The notes beneath the pieces are model-generated. The model was not told the DNA's origin. It made no database searches and was given only the letters and a program-made list of their open reading frames with translations. Of a stretch of DNA of 64,000 bases, positions 21,827 through 35,488 are shown in pieces. How positions within the stretch are numbered: position 1 is the stretch's first letter; every line of letters begins with the position of its first letter. The position numbers and the translations under genes are program-made. This stretch comes from Ophiostoma sp. CBS 140.51 (lineage: Eukaryota; Ascomycota; Sordariomycetes; Ophiostomatales; Ophiostomataceae), in the NCBI GenBank assembly GCA_029298735.1, contig JANSLP010000090.1:1-64000 (forward strand). Direction: 5' to 3'.

Positions 21827-23673
21827 TGTGAGTGTGATGTGAGGTCGTTGAGAGATGAAGATAAGAAAAAACAGTTGACAGTATGAGATTGCCAAGTGGA
21901 TGTGGCTCAAGATTCAACCCCATCCGTGCTTCTTTTTGGGATGCGAGGAAGAACGACTAAATAAGGAAAGATGGCGTGCCTCGGAGGGTTCTCGATGTTG
22001 ACTGAAGTTATAAGGCTATGTTTGGAGAATACATGGAAACTACGCGGAGAGTAGGATGAGGATAACGGGCTCTACGGCACGGATTTAGCTGCCATTTTGA
22101 ATTGGTCCGCAGGCACGCATCGTTCTCCTCGACATGAATGTCCAGCACGTTTCTCGACATTCTGACGTTGTTTTCGGACCCGGCACGCGGGGATAGGTAG
22201 CTTCTTTAAACTGTCCGGACCGGGTCTCCAGCGCCGCCGTGATTGGCCGGGTGGGTCTCCGTTAGCGTCGACGTGCTTGCACCCCCATACAACGCCATTC
22301 TGAGTATTGTTGACGTGATGGGATGTGGATCTCAGGAAGAGCAAAGGAACAGTGAAATTTTCGAAAAAAAGCAAGAAAATGCAGAGAAAAACATGGAGAT
22401 GCTTTGGATGAGGTCCATTTATTGTCTTTTTCTACAGTCTACAACGAGACGGACAGTAGCACCACCTGTCATGATCTGCAGCTTTTGAGGATCTCCATCG
22501 GACTGGAACACCGGTTACTGTCTTCGGAGTGAGTTTATGGGACAGCGAGATACGCCACATGGAAATGTCTCTGCTCATTTCCTCTTCATCATCCATTTAT
22601 TCATTCAATGGTCGATCTTCTTTGCACGTCGTATCCTATCTGTTTTGCCATTGATAAAACAGATTGCGCTAGAATGCCGAACATTTTGCGGATAGTATCA
22701 TCCCAGCCTCACAAGATATCTTCATATGAAGTCTTTTAAAACGGAGTGTGTTTATTTTATTGTTTCTAGTTCCCATTGCGAACTCACCGAGCTCAAAAGG
22801 CCAAGCTTCCTGGTGCCTTCTCGTCCCGTTTGGTGTCGTGTCCGACAAGCTCAATTTTGTTAGTCCCAGCACGAGTCAGGCCTGTTTTCAGCCACCCGGC
22901 ACGATCTAATACAGGCAATGCAATGCCGTTGAGTGCTCTCAAAAATCAAAGTGGATTGCACAAATCCTTCATCTCCAAACTGTCCATGACCTTTCCTTTT
23001 ATTCCCCTCCAAATTCACAGCGTAGTCGTACCTGTCTGTCCATCCCACTCAATAGCGGCACTGTTGGCAGTAGATTGAAAGGCGTGCTCGAATCGACACA
23101 ACAGATCGGCAGTGGTGAGCAAATCCTTGTCGCCTTGGCTCTAGACTCCCCGATAATTTCCTTTTTGGGACCTACTGCCTGGCTCTTCTCGTCTCGCTCT
23201 TGCCTCCATATCTTAAAATTTTGCTGCACCCAATGTGTGCCATTCAGAGGCTGAATCACGCAAGGCTGAAGGACGTCTAGCCACGCACCTCGACGGGTCT
23301 TGAACTGAGCCCAACGATAAGATAATAAGATAACCAGCAAAAACATACAATAAAACCGTCCGCTTAATCCTCCGCATAATGGTCCGCAAAAAGGTCCGAG
23401 TCATGGGCAGGAATGGTCCGCGCAGGCAGGGCATCTCATTGGTTAGACTTGACGTCCATCAACAGCTCGACTACGTACAACACTTGTTGTACAAGATGGT
23501 CTAGTCTTGGCCAAGACAAAGGAAGAAAGAGAAGAACAGAAGAAAAACGTGGTTGAGGATCACATAAACGACAGCCCTACCACTGGTCTTATATTGCCAA
23601 TCATCCGTCTCTTCTTCGGTTGATATTGGCCACTCAATACATACCATTTCACCAACGTTTCAACACACTCAAC
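21827..23673. other. divergent intergenic region
   Basis: 1.85 kb between the dioxygenase (-) and the MFS gene (+), holding both promoters. No gene is supported. Short frames on both strands lack any domain signal. No RNA gene or repeat array was seen. Confidence 0.5.
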
Positions 23674-25295
23674 ATGGCCGAAGACTTGTTAGAAAAGAAG
23701 TTTGCCGGCGTGGTTGGCGAAGCGCCCGTCGTGTTTACGGCTTCTTCATCGTCCGACGACAACGGCGTCGCCGAGCGTGCGGCCTCCACCGTCGAGGTCG
23801 ACCCGACATTCGCAAAGGCCGCCATCCGCAAGGTCGACTACTGGCTTGTCGGTTTCTACTCGCTCGTCTACATCTTCAGGGTTATCGACTCGGGCAACTA
23901 TTCGAATGCGGCCATTATCAACCTGGAGTCGGGCACCGGCATCAAGGCGGAACTCAACCTCAACCCATCGCAATGGGCCTGGACGTTATCCATCTTTTCC
24001 TACAGCTACCTCATCTTTGAGCCGTCTAACACGCTGTTGCTCAAGATCTTCCGGCCCTCACGATGGATGTTCTGCCTCATTTTCTTCTGGGGTGCGGCAG
24101 CATGCTCGTCAGCAGCAGCACAGAGTTTCGGCGGCATGATGGGTGCCCGCTTTGCCATTGGAGCCGCCGAGGCCGGCTTCTACCCGGCAGTGCTGTACCA
24201 CATGGCCTTTTGGTACAAGCCATCAGAGTTGCCGAGCCGCATCGCCTTCTTCTACTCGGTCGGCCAGCTGTCGAGTGCTCTGTCTGGTCTGCTGGCCTAT
24301 GCCGTTAGCTTCATGGACGGTCTGCAGGGCATCTCTGGATGGCGCTGGCTCTTCATCATTGAGGGCCTGCCGGCTATTGTCCTGTCCTTTATTGCGCTCT
24401 TTTGGCTACCCGACTACCCAGAGTCGGCGTCCTTCCTCAATGAAAAGGAACGCCAGTTCCTCAGCAGCCGCATGGGCGAGCGGGCTCCCACGAGCTGGGG
24501 CAAGAACTGGGACTGGGCGGCGTTGAAGAAGCTGTTCAAAGATCCCACGTTCTACACGTTCAATGTCTACTGGATCGGCCACGGCATTGGTGGCTTCGGT
24601 ATCGGATATGCCCTGCCAACAGTCATCTACCAGCTGGGCTTCACCTCCACGACCAACTCGCAGCTGATGAATATTGTAAGTGCATGTCCCCATTTTCTCA
24701 TGTTTGACTGTAGAACTTTCTAACGTTGTCTTAGCCGCCTTACGTCGCCACATTCATCTTCCTCAATGTCATCGGCATCCTCCTTCAAAAGAACATTATC
24801 CGCCCCTGGACTACGGCTGTTGGAAGTAAGTTCCCCCTACTCCAAGCCATATTGTCAGACATATCACAAGACGACCTACTAACACTAATAGTCGCCGTCA
24901 CAATCATCGTTTGCTACATTATCCTGTTCACTGTGTCCAACTCTGTCGTCAAATATCTGTTCTTGATTGTCGCCGTATCCTGTGCCGGCTCCGCCTACCC
25001 TGTCATCTGGCCTGAACGCATGCGCGCCCTGGAAGGCACCGTGTCATCCGGTGTTGGCATCGGTTTTACAAACGCCATGGCCCAGTTCAGCGGCATTGCC
25101 GGTCCCCGCATCTACAGCACTGTCTTTGGTCCGTCGTACCACGTCTCCTACGGCATCTGCCTCATTTTCTTGGTTGTCGACATCGTCGCCCTGTTGCTGT
25201 CGTGGTACCTCGTGCACCGCAAGGACAAACGGGTGGCCGCTTTGGTTGCGAGCGAGACGGAGACGGAAGAGTCATCGAAAACAGTCGTCATCTGA
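23674..25295 (+). CDS. MFS transporter, anion:cation symporter (Dal5/allantoate permease) family
   Basis: Plasma-membrane proton-coupled uptake transporter, probably for an organic anion. Three exons: 23674-24675, 24735-24825 and 24892-25295, giving 498 residues. Intron 1 (59 nt, GTAAGT...TTAG) joins MNI to PPY. Intron 2 (66 nt, GTAAGT...CTAACAC...TAG) joins VG to IAV. Start ATG 23674 has the context AACATGGCC. The cytosolic N-terminus (~55 residues) leads to the family's first helix WLVGFYSLVYIFRVID. Other matches are NYSNAAI, WTLSIFSYSYLIFEPSNTLLLK, the helix-4 motif GARFAIGAAEAGFYPAVLYHMAFWY, and GWRWLFIIEGLPA after helix 6. About 12 helices can be traced. The C-terminal tail is short and acidic. 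The substrate is unknown. Confidence 0.88.
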
Positions 25296-28200
25296 ATAAA
25301 TGATGACAAATAGTAGTCAGGGGCGTAGAAAATAATTGGTTAAAAGCGTGGTATACTAGAATTTGAGCAAATATAAGCCATAAACACTTACAAAATATCC
25401 TTAAGGGGGTGCTTCACCATCAAGAAAAAGAACAATAAAATCTGTAGTGGTTTTTTGCCAACGAATGAATATTAAACGAGGAAAAAGTGAATTAAGGTGG
25501 TTTCGATTACATCCAGGGAGCCATAGATATAATCCCAGCTACGACTTCCAATGTCATAGCTTGTGCATTTGAGTTGGACATCGCATTGCTGCTCTTTGTT
25601 CCGCCTTGCATGGCAAAATACTCGACGAAGCAACGAACTTATTCTACCACTCTCCTGTCACGTGCAATTATCATTTCTTCATGGGCCAAAGCAAATTTAC
25701 TACCTGGGAACAATGAAAGTTTGCCTATCTTCAGATGTATCTGTCTGTATTTATTTACTTTCTTTTTTTTTCAAATAACACCGTAGTTGTACTGGGAAGA
25801 ATCATTTTGAAAATACATGTATTTAAGAGAAAAGTTCTTGCCCTTTGACACGATAGGAATAATTTCTTAAGAAAAAAACGGCCTTTCCAGGAAAATAATA
25901 CTAGTCTTTGACTGGACAACTTGAGACATACAGAATAGTGTAGGAACTCAATGGCACCTGCATTGACATGGATTTGGCGACGCTCTAATATTTCTAACTT
26001 GAAAAGGAATGCAATATGTAAAGAGAGTAATTAATACAGCACCTCACGATTTCCCGCACGCTCTTTGTGTTCCTGTGGAAATATTGCAACAAGGCGGATG
26101 GATGCGTGGAATAGAGCTGCAACAAGGAGAAGGATCAGCACCTCTCAAAAAGAGGCGACTGTGGCAGCTGCAAAACCATGCGAACAGTTCCGCGTATCCT
26201 TTGGGACTTTAGCAATACTGCCGCATTTAGACGTCGACCTGGGGTAGGGTGGACATATTGATGGGCACAGTACAATGGTGGGCAGAGTGGTTCTTGCTAA
26301 GACTTGATTTGGACGCATTGGCGCGTGGCCTTCTATGGATATGTACGACACGGGCGAATTTTACTGTGCATTTTAATATTGGCAACCTGTTAGAAACGAG
26401 CAGCGCCACCTTCATATCTTCGAGCCATAAGGTGCAGAATGAATAAAACAATAGCACGGACGCAGACACAGACACACGATCCACGACTGTGAGCATACCG
26501 GAGATGAGACTTTGCTTTCGTGTTGCCAACAGCCAATAGCAGACAACATAGGAGCGCTTACTCGCTCCACGTTCAAATTCCTTGCCCAGGGAGTCGGTAT
26601 CCTTGCATATTTGTGCCGAAGTAACATATTTAGAGAGAATATCACCATAGGCAAGGGGACTTGAGGGTACTATGACCTGACTTGGGGCACGGTTGCTTTG
26701 TCTTCTCCTCTTATTAGCCTCCTTTTCATTAAACATCGACGGTCATGGGCAGTTGGTTTCTTGCACCTCCCCTCATAACAAGGGGCGAGAAGCGTTTTTC
26801 TGCTGGTGGTCTTTGACGCGAAATGGAGTAGTATTTGGGGTATGGTTTCCCTGGCGTATCGAACAGGAAAAAACATGCCGTGATATTTTTGTGCACGCTT
26901 TATATGTGCAAAAGAGGAGAGACAGAAGAGGAGGTCAAAGAGGAGAAGCTCGACAAAAAGAGGAGAAGCTCCAAACATCCGGAGATCACTTACCGGCAGC
27001 CCGTTGTCGAAACAAACCATACTGGATCAGACCAAACCAGACCAAACCAGACTGAATTGAACAAGTATGGACGAGGTCAGGCAAAATAGGAGCGGTGCTG
27101 AGTGGCACGCGTTTGGGAGAAAAGAGCAAAATGAGGCGCAGATAGCCATGAAGGGGCCAAGACGGGTGAGTGCCCGTGGTGCCCTACCCAAGTTGAAAAA
27201 GGGCACCTCTAGACTTTTAAAAAAGGGGTGTGCTGACACTTTTTGATGTGCGGTGGCGTTTTTCTTTCGGTTAGTCCAAATCCCAGGTATTAGCAAGCGA
27301 ATATGCAGATTCCAAACCCTTTCCCAGCTGAACGGTGGTCTGGACGTTCGCGATGCGTACATGAAAGGTCTAGGCCTTTAACTTCAATCCGCGGAAGCAG
27401 CTGTGCCCCAGGTCGTCAAAATTCGTGTTATCAGTAAGAAAAAGCAGTAGACGGTGAAGATTGGAGTTGTTCAGTCTTCATATAAAGGAACGCAAATATG
27501 ATTATGAGCTGATCTTTAACTGGAGTATACTAAATTGGTCAATATTATCAAAACGTATGCTGAGGAGGTAGGCCCAATAACATGGAGCTCATCTAGATTT
27601 ATTCTGAATTGTGGAGGCAAATTGTGCAGACGTAGACCGAGCAGATACCCTGCGAGTCTTCAGGCTCACGTTCTATGCAAGTGCAGAGGTCTACGCCGAC
27701 ACGGAGATGGTAGCATTCCGAGTTCACTGCTACGATTACACTTTCAGTAAACTGTAAGCTTTGGCACTTAACAAAGAAGAATATGTCTGATAATTGTTTC
27801 CATTGCTTCTGTTCTCCCCATTTGACTATCCTGGTAACCATATCCGTTATCATTAGGACAGTGATGCTGGAAGATGATGTCAATTCTCAAATTTGGGTTT
27901 CGATCGGATGCCCGGAGTAGAGTGATGTTTCGATTTAACTCTGCAGGGGCATCGGGCATCGGTTTTAATTTTGTGCGCTTCACACTTCTGTTATCAAAAC
28001 ATGTCGACTATTTATCTGAGAAGTTTAACAATCAAATTGATATGGCCTGGGTGGATTCTTGTCATTAGCAGTCATCCACACTCCACGGGCTGCAAATATT
28101 GCCCGTCGGAGACAAGCAAGGAGCAGCCGGATAAGTCACGCCGGTCTAGACCCCAGCACTCGCTGCGTGTTTGCTTACGATATCAATTTTCTCTTTCGTT

Positions 28201-31200
28201 GCGCACTTGATGCCCAGCTCGATATCAAGGTCGTCATCTCAATCGTGCTGTTAACACGTCGTGGACAAACAGTTCACATGCATTCGACCCGTTCTCAGCT
28301 CTCACGCTATTTGACGCCTACGATGCTTTTCCTTGCTATCGCGTGGGTTAGCATTTCCACCGCCATCGTCAAGCTTTTCGGGGCACGATGACGGTGTCTC
28401 GGATTTCCCGGACGCCAGACGCACAAGATGCAGCTGCCAATGATCATTTTTTCTTTTGTTAAGACGTTTGTTTCCTTGCATATTTACTCACCTACTCACG
28501 TTCTTAACTTCTGCACTTCGTATCCAAATCTGCACGCGTTTCCAGCGACGGTGATGCGAACTTCCGTTGTGCATACAAATCAAAACATAAAAAGGTCAGA
28601 GCACGCTCGCATTTTCGCGTAAATTAGGTGCCGGGATATAGTGTGCAAGTGCCCCGTGCTCTCCTACATCATGCCTGTAAAGAGTGTAGCAATTTGGGGC
28701 CAAACTGTGAGGGGAAGAGAAGATGCAAGCGATGATACAGGCTTCTCGGAGTCTTTTGCACACCACCTTTGTGCAGGATACTCCGAACTTTTCTGACTTT
28801 CTCCTTTTTGTTCTCATTCCCGGGTAAGAATTCCCGTCTGCCTTGTCCTTTTTGTCGTTCCAATAAGACCAAGACAGCCAATAAGATGTCCCAATCAGCC
28901 TTCTCCACTTTCTCCACTTTCCCTTTCACGGTCGCTGTTGCTTGTTTTTTCCACGCTCGGTCGGCCTTAGCCCAGGTTGCGGGCAGCTCCTTCCTTCTCC
29001 ACAGACTCTCCGCTCTTTACAGTGTCCCATCGTGCCTTCCTCTTTGTCTCTTTTGGTGCCCGTTTTGGAAGTGGTCTTACTGGAGCACTAGGGACAATTG
29101 AGTAAATTGCTTTACAGAACGCATTACACATTAGGCAGCAAAGGCGGGCCAAAGTGACCACCGTCTTTTGACCCCATGGGGGTAGATGGGACGCCGTTGT
29201 TTTGACGGCCCCATTGACAGGAAGGAACGACTCCGGCCATTACTGCTTATCTTGCGCTGGGCTGGCCCTCACGGAAGGACCGTCCCCTTTTCCCCTTTCC
29301 CTTCTCTTGCCACTTACCTTCTTCTTATCCCTTTCCCGCTCGTCCCTTCCTTTCTTGCTCGTGTTTTGTGTATATCGATACCCGCTAGTGGCACTTCCCA
29401 GAAGGGGAATCTGTGTCGTTGAAAGCTGGAAAACAGGTAGGGCAAGAACGCCCGAGTGCTGTTTCCTGATTTTGAACGTCATTCTTTGTTTGATAGTGAC
29501 TTGCTAGTACCGCCTTTGTTCGCCCATACGAGAAGTACCATCCAACCATGCCCTACGAGCAACCGCCTTGCCTTTTTATCATGTCACGACACCTTTTCTT
29601 TCCACAAACCCTTTCTTCAATCACTTCCACCACATGTCCGTAATGATTTGACGCCTCACATAGGATCAAAGGCAGGACTCGAAATGCCACGCACGTGTTG
29701 AAGTATCAACATAAGCAACATACAGCGAATGCTCAAACACAGAATCCATGTGGCTAATTGAAGCAGTTCTCCGCCATCCAGAGGAATCAAAAAAAAAATT
29801 TGGCGAATGAGCCACTCTTTTCTCCACGATCTCACAGGGCCCATCTACAAGTTTCCATCTGTGACGCAGCCGGCGACAATTTCCCCATTCCAGTTTGGTT
29901 TGGTCGTAGAAGCGTGTCATTAGCGGCAAGCTTGATAGTTTTCAAGTTGGCCGACGTGGAGAGAGAAGCGCGAACAAGGAGCTGTCCACTTTACCCCAGT
30001 CTCCAAGAGCGCACTTGTTTGCAATTTTCCTCGCTCGCCTCGAAGCTTTCCCCGGATCTGTTGTCCACTTTTCTTGCGGAGATGCCCCATTCTCTGCCCC
30101 CATTTATGCCCACAATGGAGACAGTTCAGGTGGCTTCTTGCACAAATGTTCACAAAATATATGTGTGGCCAGGGAGGCAGATAGCAGGTCGTGGACAAGT
30201 ACCATCGTACTCGTATTTTTGTGGAAAATACTTACTTGCACATTGCGTGGTGGTTAAGGTCACCCGGGAGCGAAACGCTTGGTCATCCATAAGCCGCATT
30301 TCCTCCACCCCTTTTCTCCTTTCCCCTCTTCTTTTCTCACCCAATACTGAACTTCCCCTCCTGGTATCCGATACTACGATACTCCGATACCCCAAAAAAA
30401 TACAGTGCACACACTCAGAATGGAAACGGTGACCTGAAAAGAAGCTTTTTGAGGGGAAGCCCGTCTGAAACGGCGACAAACAAAATGTGCAATAATACCA
30501 AAAAGATACACATTCAGGAACAACACAGCCAGGCGAGCACCACCCAAAATGTGACTCAACAACAGAACACTTTCCTTTGGTATATGGAAAATTTAGCGCC
30601 GCCTTTTCATATTCAGTTGTAAGTGACCTGGACAGACTGACTTGCGGCCCTCTCTTCATCACATGCAGTCGCCTTTGTCATTGCGGATCCAGGCGCAAAA
30701 AGGCGCAATCCCTATTTGAGAAAGCAAACAAATGACCAGCTCTCAGTAGTCACATTGTCATTGAACATGTAAATGGAGCAAAAGATGGGAGACCGTTGAC
30801 GGAGGATGCGGGCCTGGACTGTGAAGGTTCTCCGAGAAGAAGGAGGCAAAACTGTGGCTTTTCGAGAGGAAGGGGAGAGGGTAAAGATACGAAGGAGCAA
30901 GCCAACGCCAGATCCGGGGATGGCGGATGGGGAAAGAGGAGAAGCAAGACGGCGAGGAGGAGCGAGCATCCGCGCCTCGTCTGTATCAACTCATTATCGC
31001 CCTGTCCATCTTTTCTCATCCACGACCCCGATCATCCGTTGCCATATGGCCCTGACATGGCTCTAGCCAGATTGTCTCGCTCTCCCACGCTTTGTAAATG
31101 CTCATCTCTTTTTTTCATCAGCTAGGGCATCTGTCAAATGCAAGGGATCATCGTCCTGCCACGCCTTTCCCTCCAAACATTCCCCCCACACAGCCCTGTC

Positions 31201-31731
31201 TTGGGCCGTGATAGAAGTGATCCTTCTCGGAGAAGGTGACGAGCAAACTGAGCTAAAGAAGAGATAAATAAATAAAACACTATTTGGAGGACAGTTTCAA
31301 CCAGCCCCAAGACGGCGGGACGGCTCCAGATTTCCTTTGACACCCACCCCTCACGCCCTCTCTAGCCCAATTCTCTCCACCACTCCGCCCCCCGATCTAC
31401 TTTGCAGGCTGGACCAAGACCTTGCCAGACCATACCCCGGACCCCGACCCCGGCTTGGTTCTAAGACCCAAGCCCTCCTCTCATCTCGTACTTGTTTGTT
31501 TGTCCGTCCTTTTATTTTATATTTAAATCCCCCCATCCTTACCCCAGATCTTTTTTTTGTTTTTATTTGATCTCAATATTATTCTTCTTCTCTAGGGTCT
31601 CTCTTCACCAGGTTACATCCCGTGCCTGCTTTCCCTTTCTATAAGAGCAAGCGCTCGCCCTTTCCTTTTTTTCTCTATTCCTTTCCTTTTGATTCATAAA
31701 CACACACACGCCACCCCTACTGCCTCCCACC
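25296..31731. other. 6.4-kb gene-poor spacer
   Basis: The longest spacer in the window. Open frames are short and mutually overlapping, and none has ATG, domain and splice support together. AT-rich patches alternate with pyrimidine-rich ones. A short tandem (GACCAAACCA, two copies plus partial) lies at about 27,030-27,053. The last 250 bases are C/T-rich and contain TATATTTAAAT (~31,519), a possible core promoter of the following gene. A divergent non-coding RNA or a decayed element could be present, but I cannot show one. Confidence 0.45.
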
Positions 31732-33594
31732 ATGGAGGAAAAGACGCAGGTCGAAATGGCCGAGCGGGCCGACCACAGCAGCGGCCCGGATGTCGAAAAT
31801 ACCTCGCAGCCCGTCGACGTGCAGCCCGCCGGTGGCGTGCCCAACGAAGCCCGCGACGAAGATGTCGTCACTCTCAAGACGTGGATTGTCGTTACTGTAA
31901 GTCCACTCTGAACAAGTTGACCTGCCTGCTACGCATGCTGACAATATAGGTCCTTTCCTGCTCCTACGGTCTTTCTTTCTGGATGGTCACGTCGCTCGGT
32001 GCGGCGCAGACGTTCATCGCTACACAACTCGGCAACCCGGCCAACTCGGCATGGTGGACGACAGTCTACACCATGTGCACGGCCATCTCGTTTATGCTCT
32101 TTGGTGGTAACTCGGATCTGTTTGGTCGTCGCTGGTTCATCATCAGTGGCAACGTCTCCGTCTTTATCGGTTACATCGTTATTGGCGCCGCCAAGAACAC
32201 CGAAGCCGTCATTGCCGGCTCAGCCCTCATTGGTGTCGGCGCCGGTCTCTGTCAGCTGGCCGCTTTCGCACTGCCTGAGCTGCTCCCCAACCGCATCCGC
32301 CACATTGGTATCCTGATTGCCGACTCGAGCACCTGGGTTGCTGTGCTGTTCGGTCCCATTGTCGGCCGCTATTCCATCACGGAGGGCGCCGAGCGCTGGC
32401 GGTGGATGTTTTACACGCCCGCCATCCTGGTCGGTATCTCGTTTGCGCTGTTGATTTGGCTCTACCACCCGCCAAAGCACCCCCGTGGTATTCCCTGGCA
32501 CGAGGCCGTCAAGCAGTTGGATTATCTCGGCGCGGCTCTCTTCACGATTGGTGCCACGCTCGTCCTCACTGGTGTCATCTACACGACTATTATCCCCGCC
32601 TCAGACCCCATCGTCATTGGCCTGCTGGTCAGCGGCTTCGGTGTCACCGTCATCTTTGCCCTGTGGGAGCACTTTGGCAACCTCAAGCAGCCTCTGGCAC
32701 CGCCCAAGGTGTTTGCTCAGGACAAGGGCCGCGAGTTTTTGTTCCCGTTCATCAGCGGCATGATTGTCAACATGTTCTTCTACTCGGTCAACATTGTCTA
32801 CCCGACCATGATTAACGTCTTCTGGACCGACGCCAACTCGAGTGTGTCATACCAGTGCCAGCTCACTCTCCCGCAGGCCCTGGGTCTCATCACGGGCTCC
32901 ATGCTGCTGTGGTTCTTTGGCATCAAGATTGGCCACTGGAAGATCCAGTATACCGCTGTTTTCGGTATTATGACGTTGTTCGGTGCTCTGCTGGCCCTGG
33001 CCAAGCCCAACAATATGGCCATGATCATGGTCTTTACTTTCATTGCTCAGGGCGCCTACGGTTGGGCCCAGACGCTGTCGATCACGTGGATCCAGTTTGG
33101 TGTCCCGCAGACGGAGCTCGGTATCTCAGGTGCCCTGGCCGGTGTGGCTCGCTGGACCGGTGGTGCGCTGTCGTCGTCCATCTACTTAGCTATTCTGTCC
33201 AACGTCCAGGGCCACCAGGCCAAGACGCTGATCCCCAATGCGGCCATGGCTGCGGGTGCCGACTCGACCATGGCCACGGAGCTGATTACGGCCATTGGTG
33301 CCGGTACCGCTGCCAAGATCCCCGGTATCACAACTGCCATTCTTGAGGCCGCTGGTGCCGCTTTCCAGCAGACGTACGTTGTGGGTCTGCGCACTGTGTG
33401 CCTGGTGTCGATTGCGTTTGGTGTGATTGGCACGATCTGCTGTGCGCTGTCCAACGACATTGGCCCCAAGATGAACAGCAAGAGTGAGTCCCCCCATCCT
33501 TCATGTCATGAAACAAAGATACATCTACTAACAGTACACAGTCGAGGTCTTCTTGGAGAACGATGTGCAAAAGGACAAGAACCGTTTCCATTAA
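31732..33594 (+). CDS. MFS efflux pump of the TRI12 type
   Basis: Membrane exporter of the drug:H+ antiporter class with about 14 helices; the family includes the trichothecene pump TRI12 and siderophore transporters. Three exons: 31732-31896, 31950-33483 and 33542-33594, giving 583 residues. Intron 1 (53 nt, GTAAGT...ATAG) and intron 2 (58 nt, GTGAGT...CTAACAG...CAG) both restore frame; the last exon encodes only IEVFLENDVQKDKNRFH. Diagnostic stretches are SLGAAQTFIATQLGNPANSAWW, FGGNSDLFGRRWFI (loop 2-3 motif) and ELLPNRIRHIGILIADSS, then the family's conserved GAERWRWMFY. The first 50 residues are polar and acidic. No toxin pathway genes lie nearby, so the cargo is open. It faces the next MFS gene tail to tail, 270 bp away. 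Confidence 0.88.
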
Positions 33595-33863
33595 AAGGTT
33601 GTCGTCTTGTCAGTGTAGATATTTGCTGTGGATACCCCTGGGGACGTGGAGGATTTATGACGGCCCTGTGCCGTTGGTTAATAATAGTAGAAGAACAGTT
33701 TACAATTGATTTCTTTCTGTCATTTTTTCACAGTTCAAATGTGCACACAAAGTTCAAATATTTATAAATAGTTATACAACTTTGTTCATTATTTTGTGTT
33801 CTAGATACAGTTATTGCCAAAAGGCCACACCTATTCAGTCATACACCCTTTTCGTTTCTTCCC

Positions 33864-35343
33864 TTAGACACCGTTCTGCTTGCGCATGAAGAAGTGCAGG
33901 GAGGCATAGGCAGCCAGACCTGTGAAGCACAGACCGCTAATGACACCGAAGCCCATAATGTACTTGGGCGCATCGTCCGAGGGGAACAGGTAGGCACCGT
34001 AGATCTGAGCCAGGTTGCCCATGGCGTTGACCAGAGCCAAGGCAATGGCCTTGACCTCGACGGGCATGGTGGAGAAGCTGGACGACGCGTAGGACAGAGC
34101 CAGACCGTTGGCGGACCAGAGAGCCGAGGCCATGATCACCAGCAGAGCGTAACGGCCGCGGAAGTTGTAGACGGCGCAGGTGATGATGGCGCAGATCATG
34201 GCGACGGCCATCCAACCCACGAGAATCACGGCTCGCCAGCGGGGGACGCGATCGGCGCAGATACCGGTGATGGCGTTGCAGACGAAAGCAGCAGCATAGA
34301 TGGGGATGGTCATGTACTGGGCCATGTGGGCGGTGTAGCCGAGACCAGCGACGAGAGTCGGGTAAAAGTAGGACAGGGTGGACGAGCCGACAATGGCCAT
34401 GTAGCCAACAACAAACAGCCAGACGCGCCAGGTGATGATGCACTGCTTAAGAGCGTCCCAATGTCCGAAGCCGGCGTTGTCCTCGGTGCGGGCGGCGTGG
34501 TCGGACTGCAGACGCAGCTGGGCCAGCTCGCGCTCGCGGGGGGTGAGCCACTTGGTGGTGGACGGGAAATCGGGCAGGATGAAAAAGGAAATGGCGGACC
34601 AGCCGGCGGTGGCGGCACCCTCAACAATGAAAAGCCAGCGCCAGCCAGCAATGCCGTGAACGCCGTCCAGACCGTCGGTGATGGCGCCACCGAGGAGGCC
34701 ACCAAAGGCACCCGACAGGATAGCGGCCGAGATATAGACGGCGAAACGACGGCTCTGCTCGGCCTTCTTGTACCACGAGGACAGCAGCATCAGGACACCG
34801 GGAGCGAAGCCAGCCTCAAAGACACCGACAGCGAAGCGGAAACCGATGAGACCCTGGTAGTTGGGGACCCAGGCCATGCCGATAGTCAGGCAACCCCAGA
34901 GGAACATGATGGTGGGCAGCATGATAGAAGGGCGGGTCTTGGCCAGGATCATGTTGAGGGGGATCTCAAAGACGACGTAGGAGACGAAGAAGACGATGAG
35001 GGCGATGGAGTAGCGGTTGGAGTCGAGATCGAGGTCGGTGGCCATGCCGGCGATCTTGGCGTTGCCGATGCTGAACGTGTTAGATGTGTTTTTCTGTGGT
35101 GCATATCGTGATGCACATATATTTGGAGAGTATGGTGACTTACTTGGTACGATCAACATAGGACAGCAGGTACATCAGCCAGATGGTCGGCAGCAGGTAC
35201 AAGTCGATCTTGCGCACAAGGCGCTTCTCCTCGTCGGTGCCGGGGACATAGCCGTCCACGGGCATGTTGCCGTTCTTCTGGTCGACCGAGGTGCGGTCGC
35301 CGTACTCGACCTCGGTGTTCTCGTCCTTGTGTGTTGCGGACAT
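33864..35343 (-). CDS. MFS transporter, anion:cation symporter family
   Basis: Uptake transporter for an organic acid, vitamin or similar anion. Two exons (35343-35144, 35070-33864) give 468 residues. The 73-nt intron (35071-35143; GTAAGT...CTAACACG...CAG) splits the helix-1 motif, and splicing yields YVDRTNIGNAKIAG, the hallmark of the family. Further matches are SYVVFEIPLNMILAKTRPS, GFRFAVGVFEAGFAPGVLMLLSSWY and GWRWLFIVEG. It belongs to the same superfamily branch as the gene at 23,674 but is clearly different in sequence. A TATA box lies about 140 bp upstream. The substrate is unknown. Confidence 0.9.
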
Positions 35344-35481
35344 GTTGGTGAGGAGGGGGGTGTTGAGGGGGGAACAAGAATAAGAAGAACAACGAAAGGA
35401 AGGGTATCGCGCTGAAGAGACGAAGATGAAAAGTGATGATCCGAGACTTTCCTTTCTGTTTCGAACGAGGAGGTTGAGCAG

Positions 35482-35488
35482 TTATATA
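35482..35488 (-). promoter_or_regulatory. TATA box of the MFS gene at 33,864
   Basis: TATATAA on the minus strand, about 140 bp before ATG 35343. Confidence 0.5.

Noticed and set aside
33894..35111. Plus-strand open frame of 405 codons
   Set aside because: Exact shadow of the MFS gene on the other strand; composition is typical of the antisense of a GC-rich gene, with no domain.
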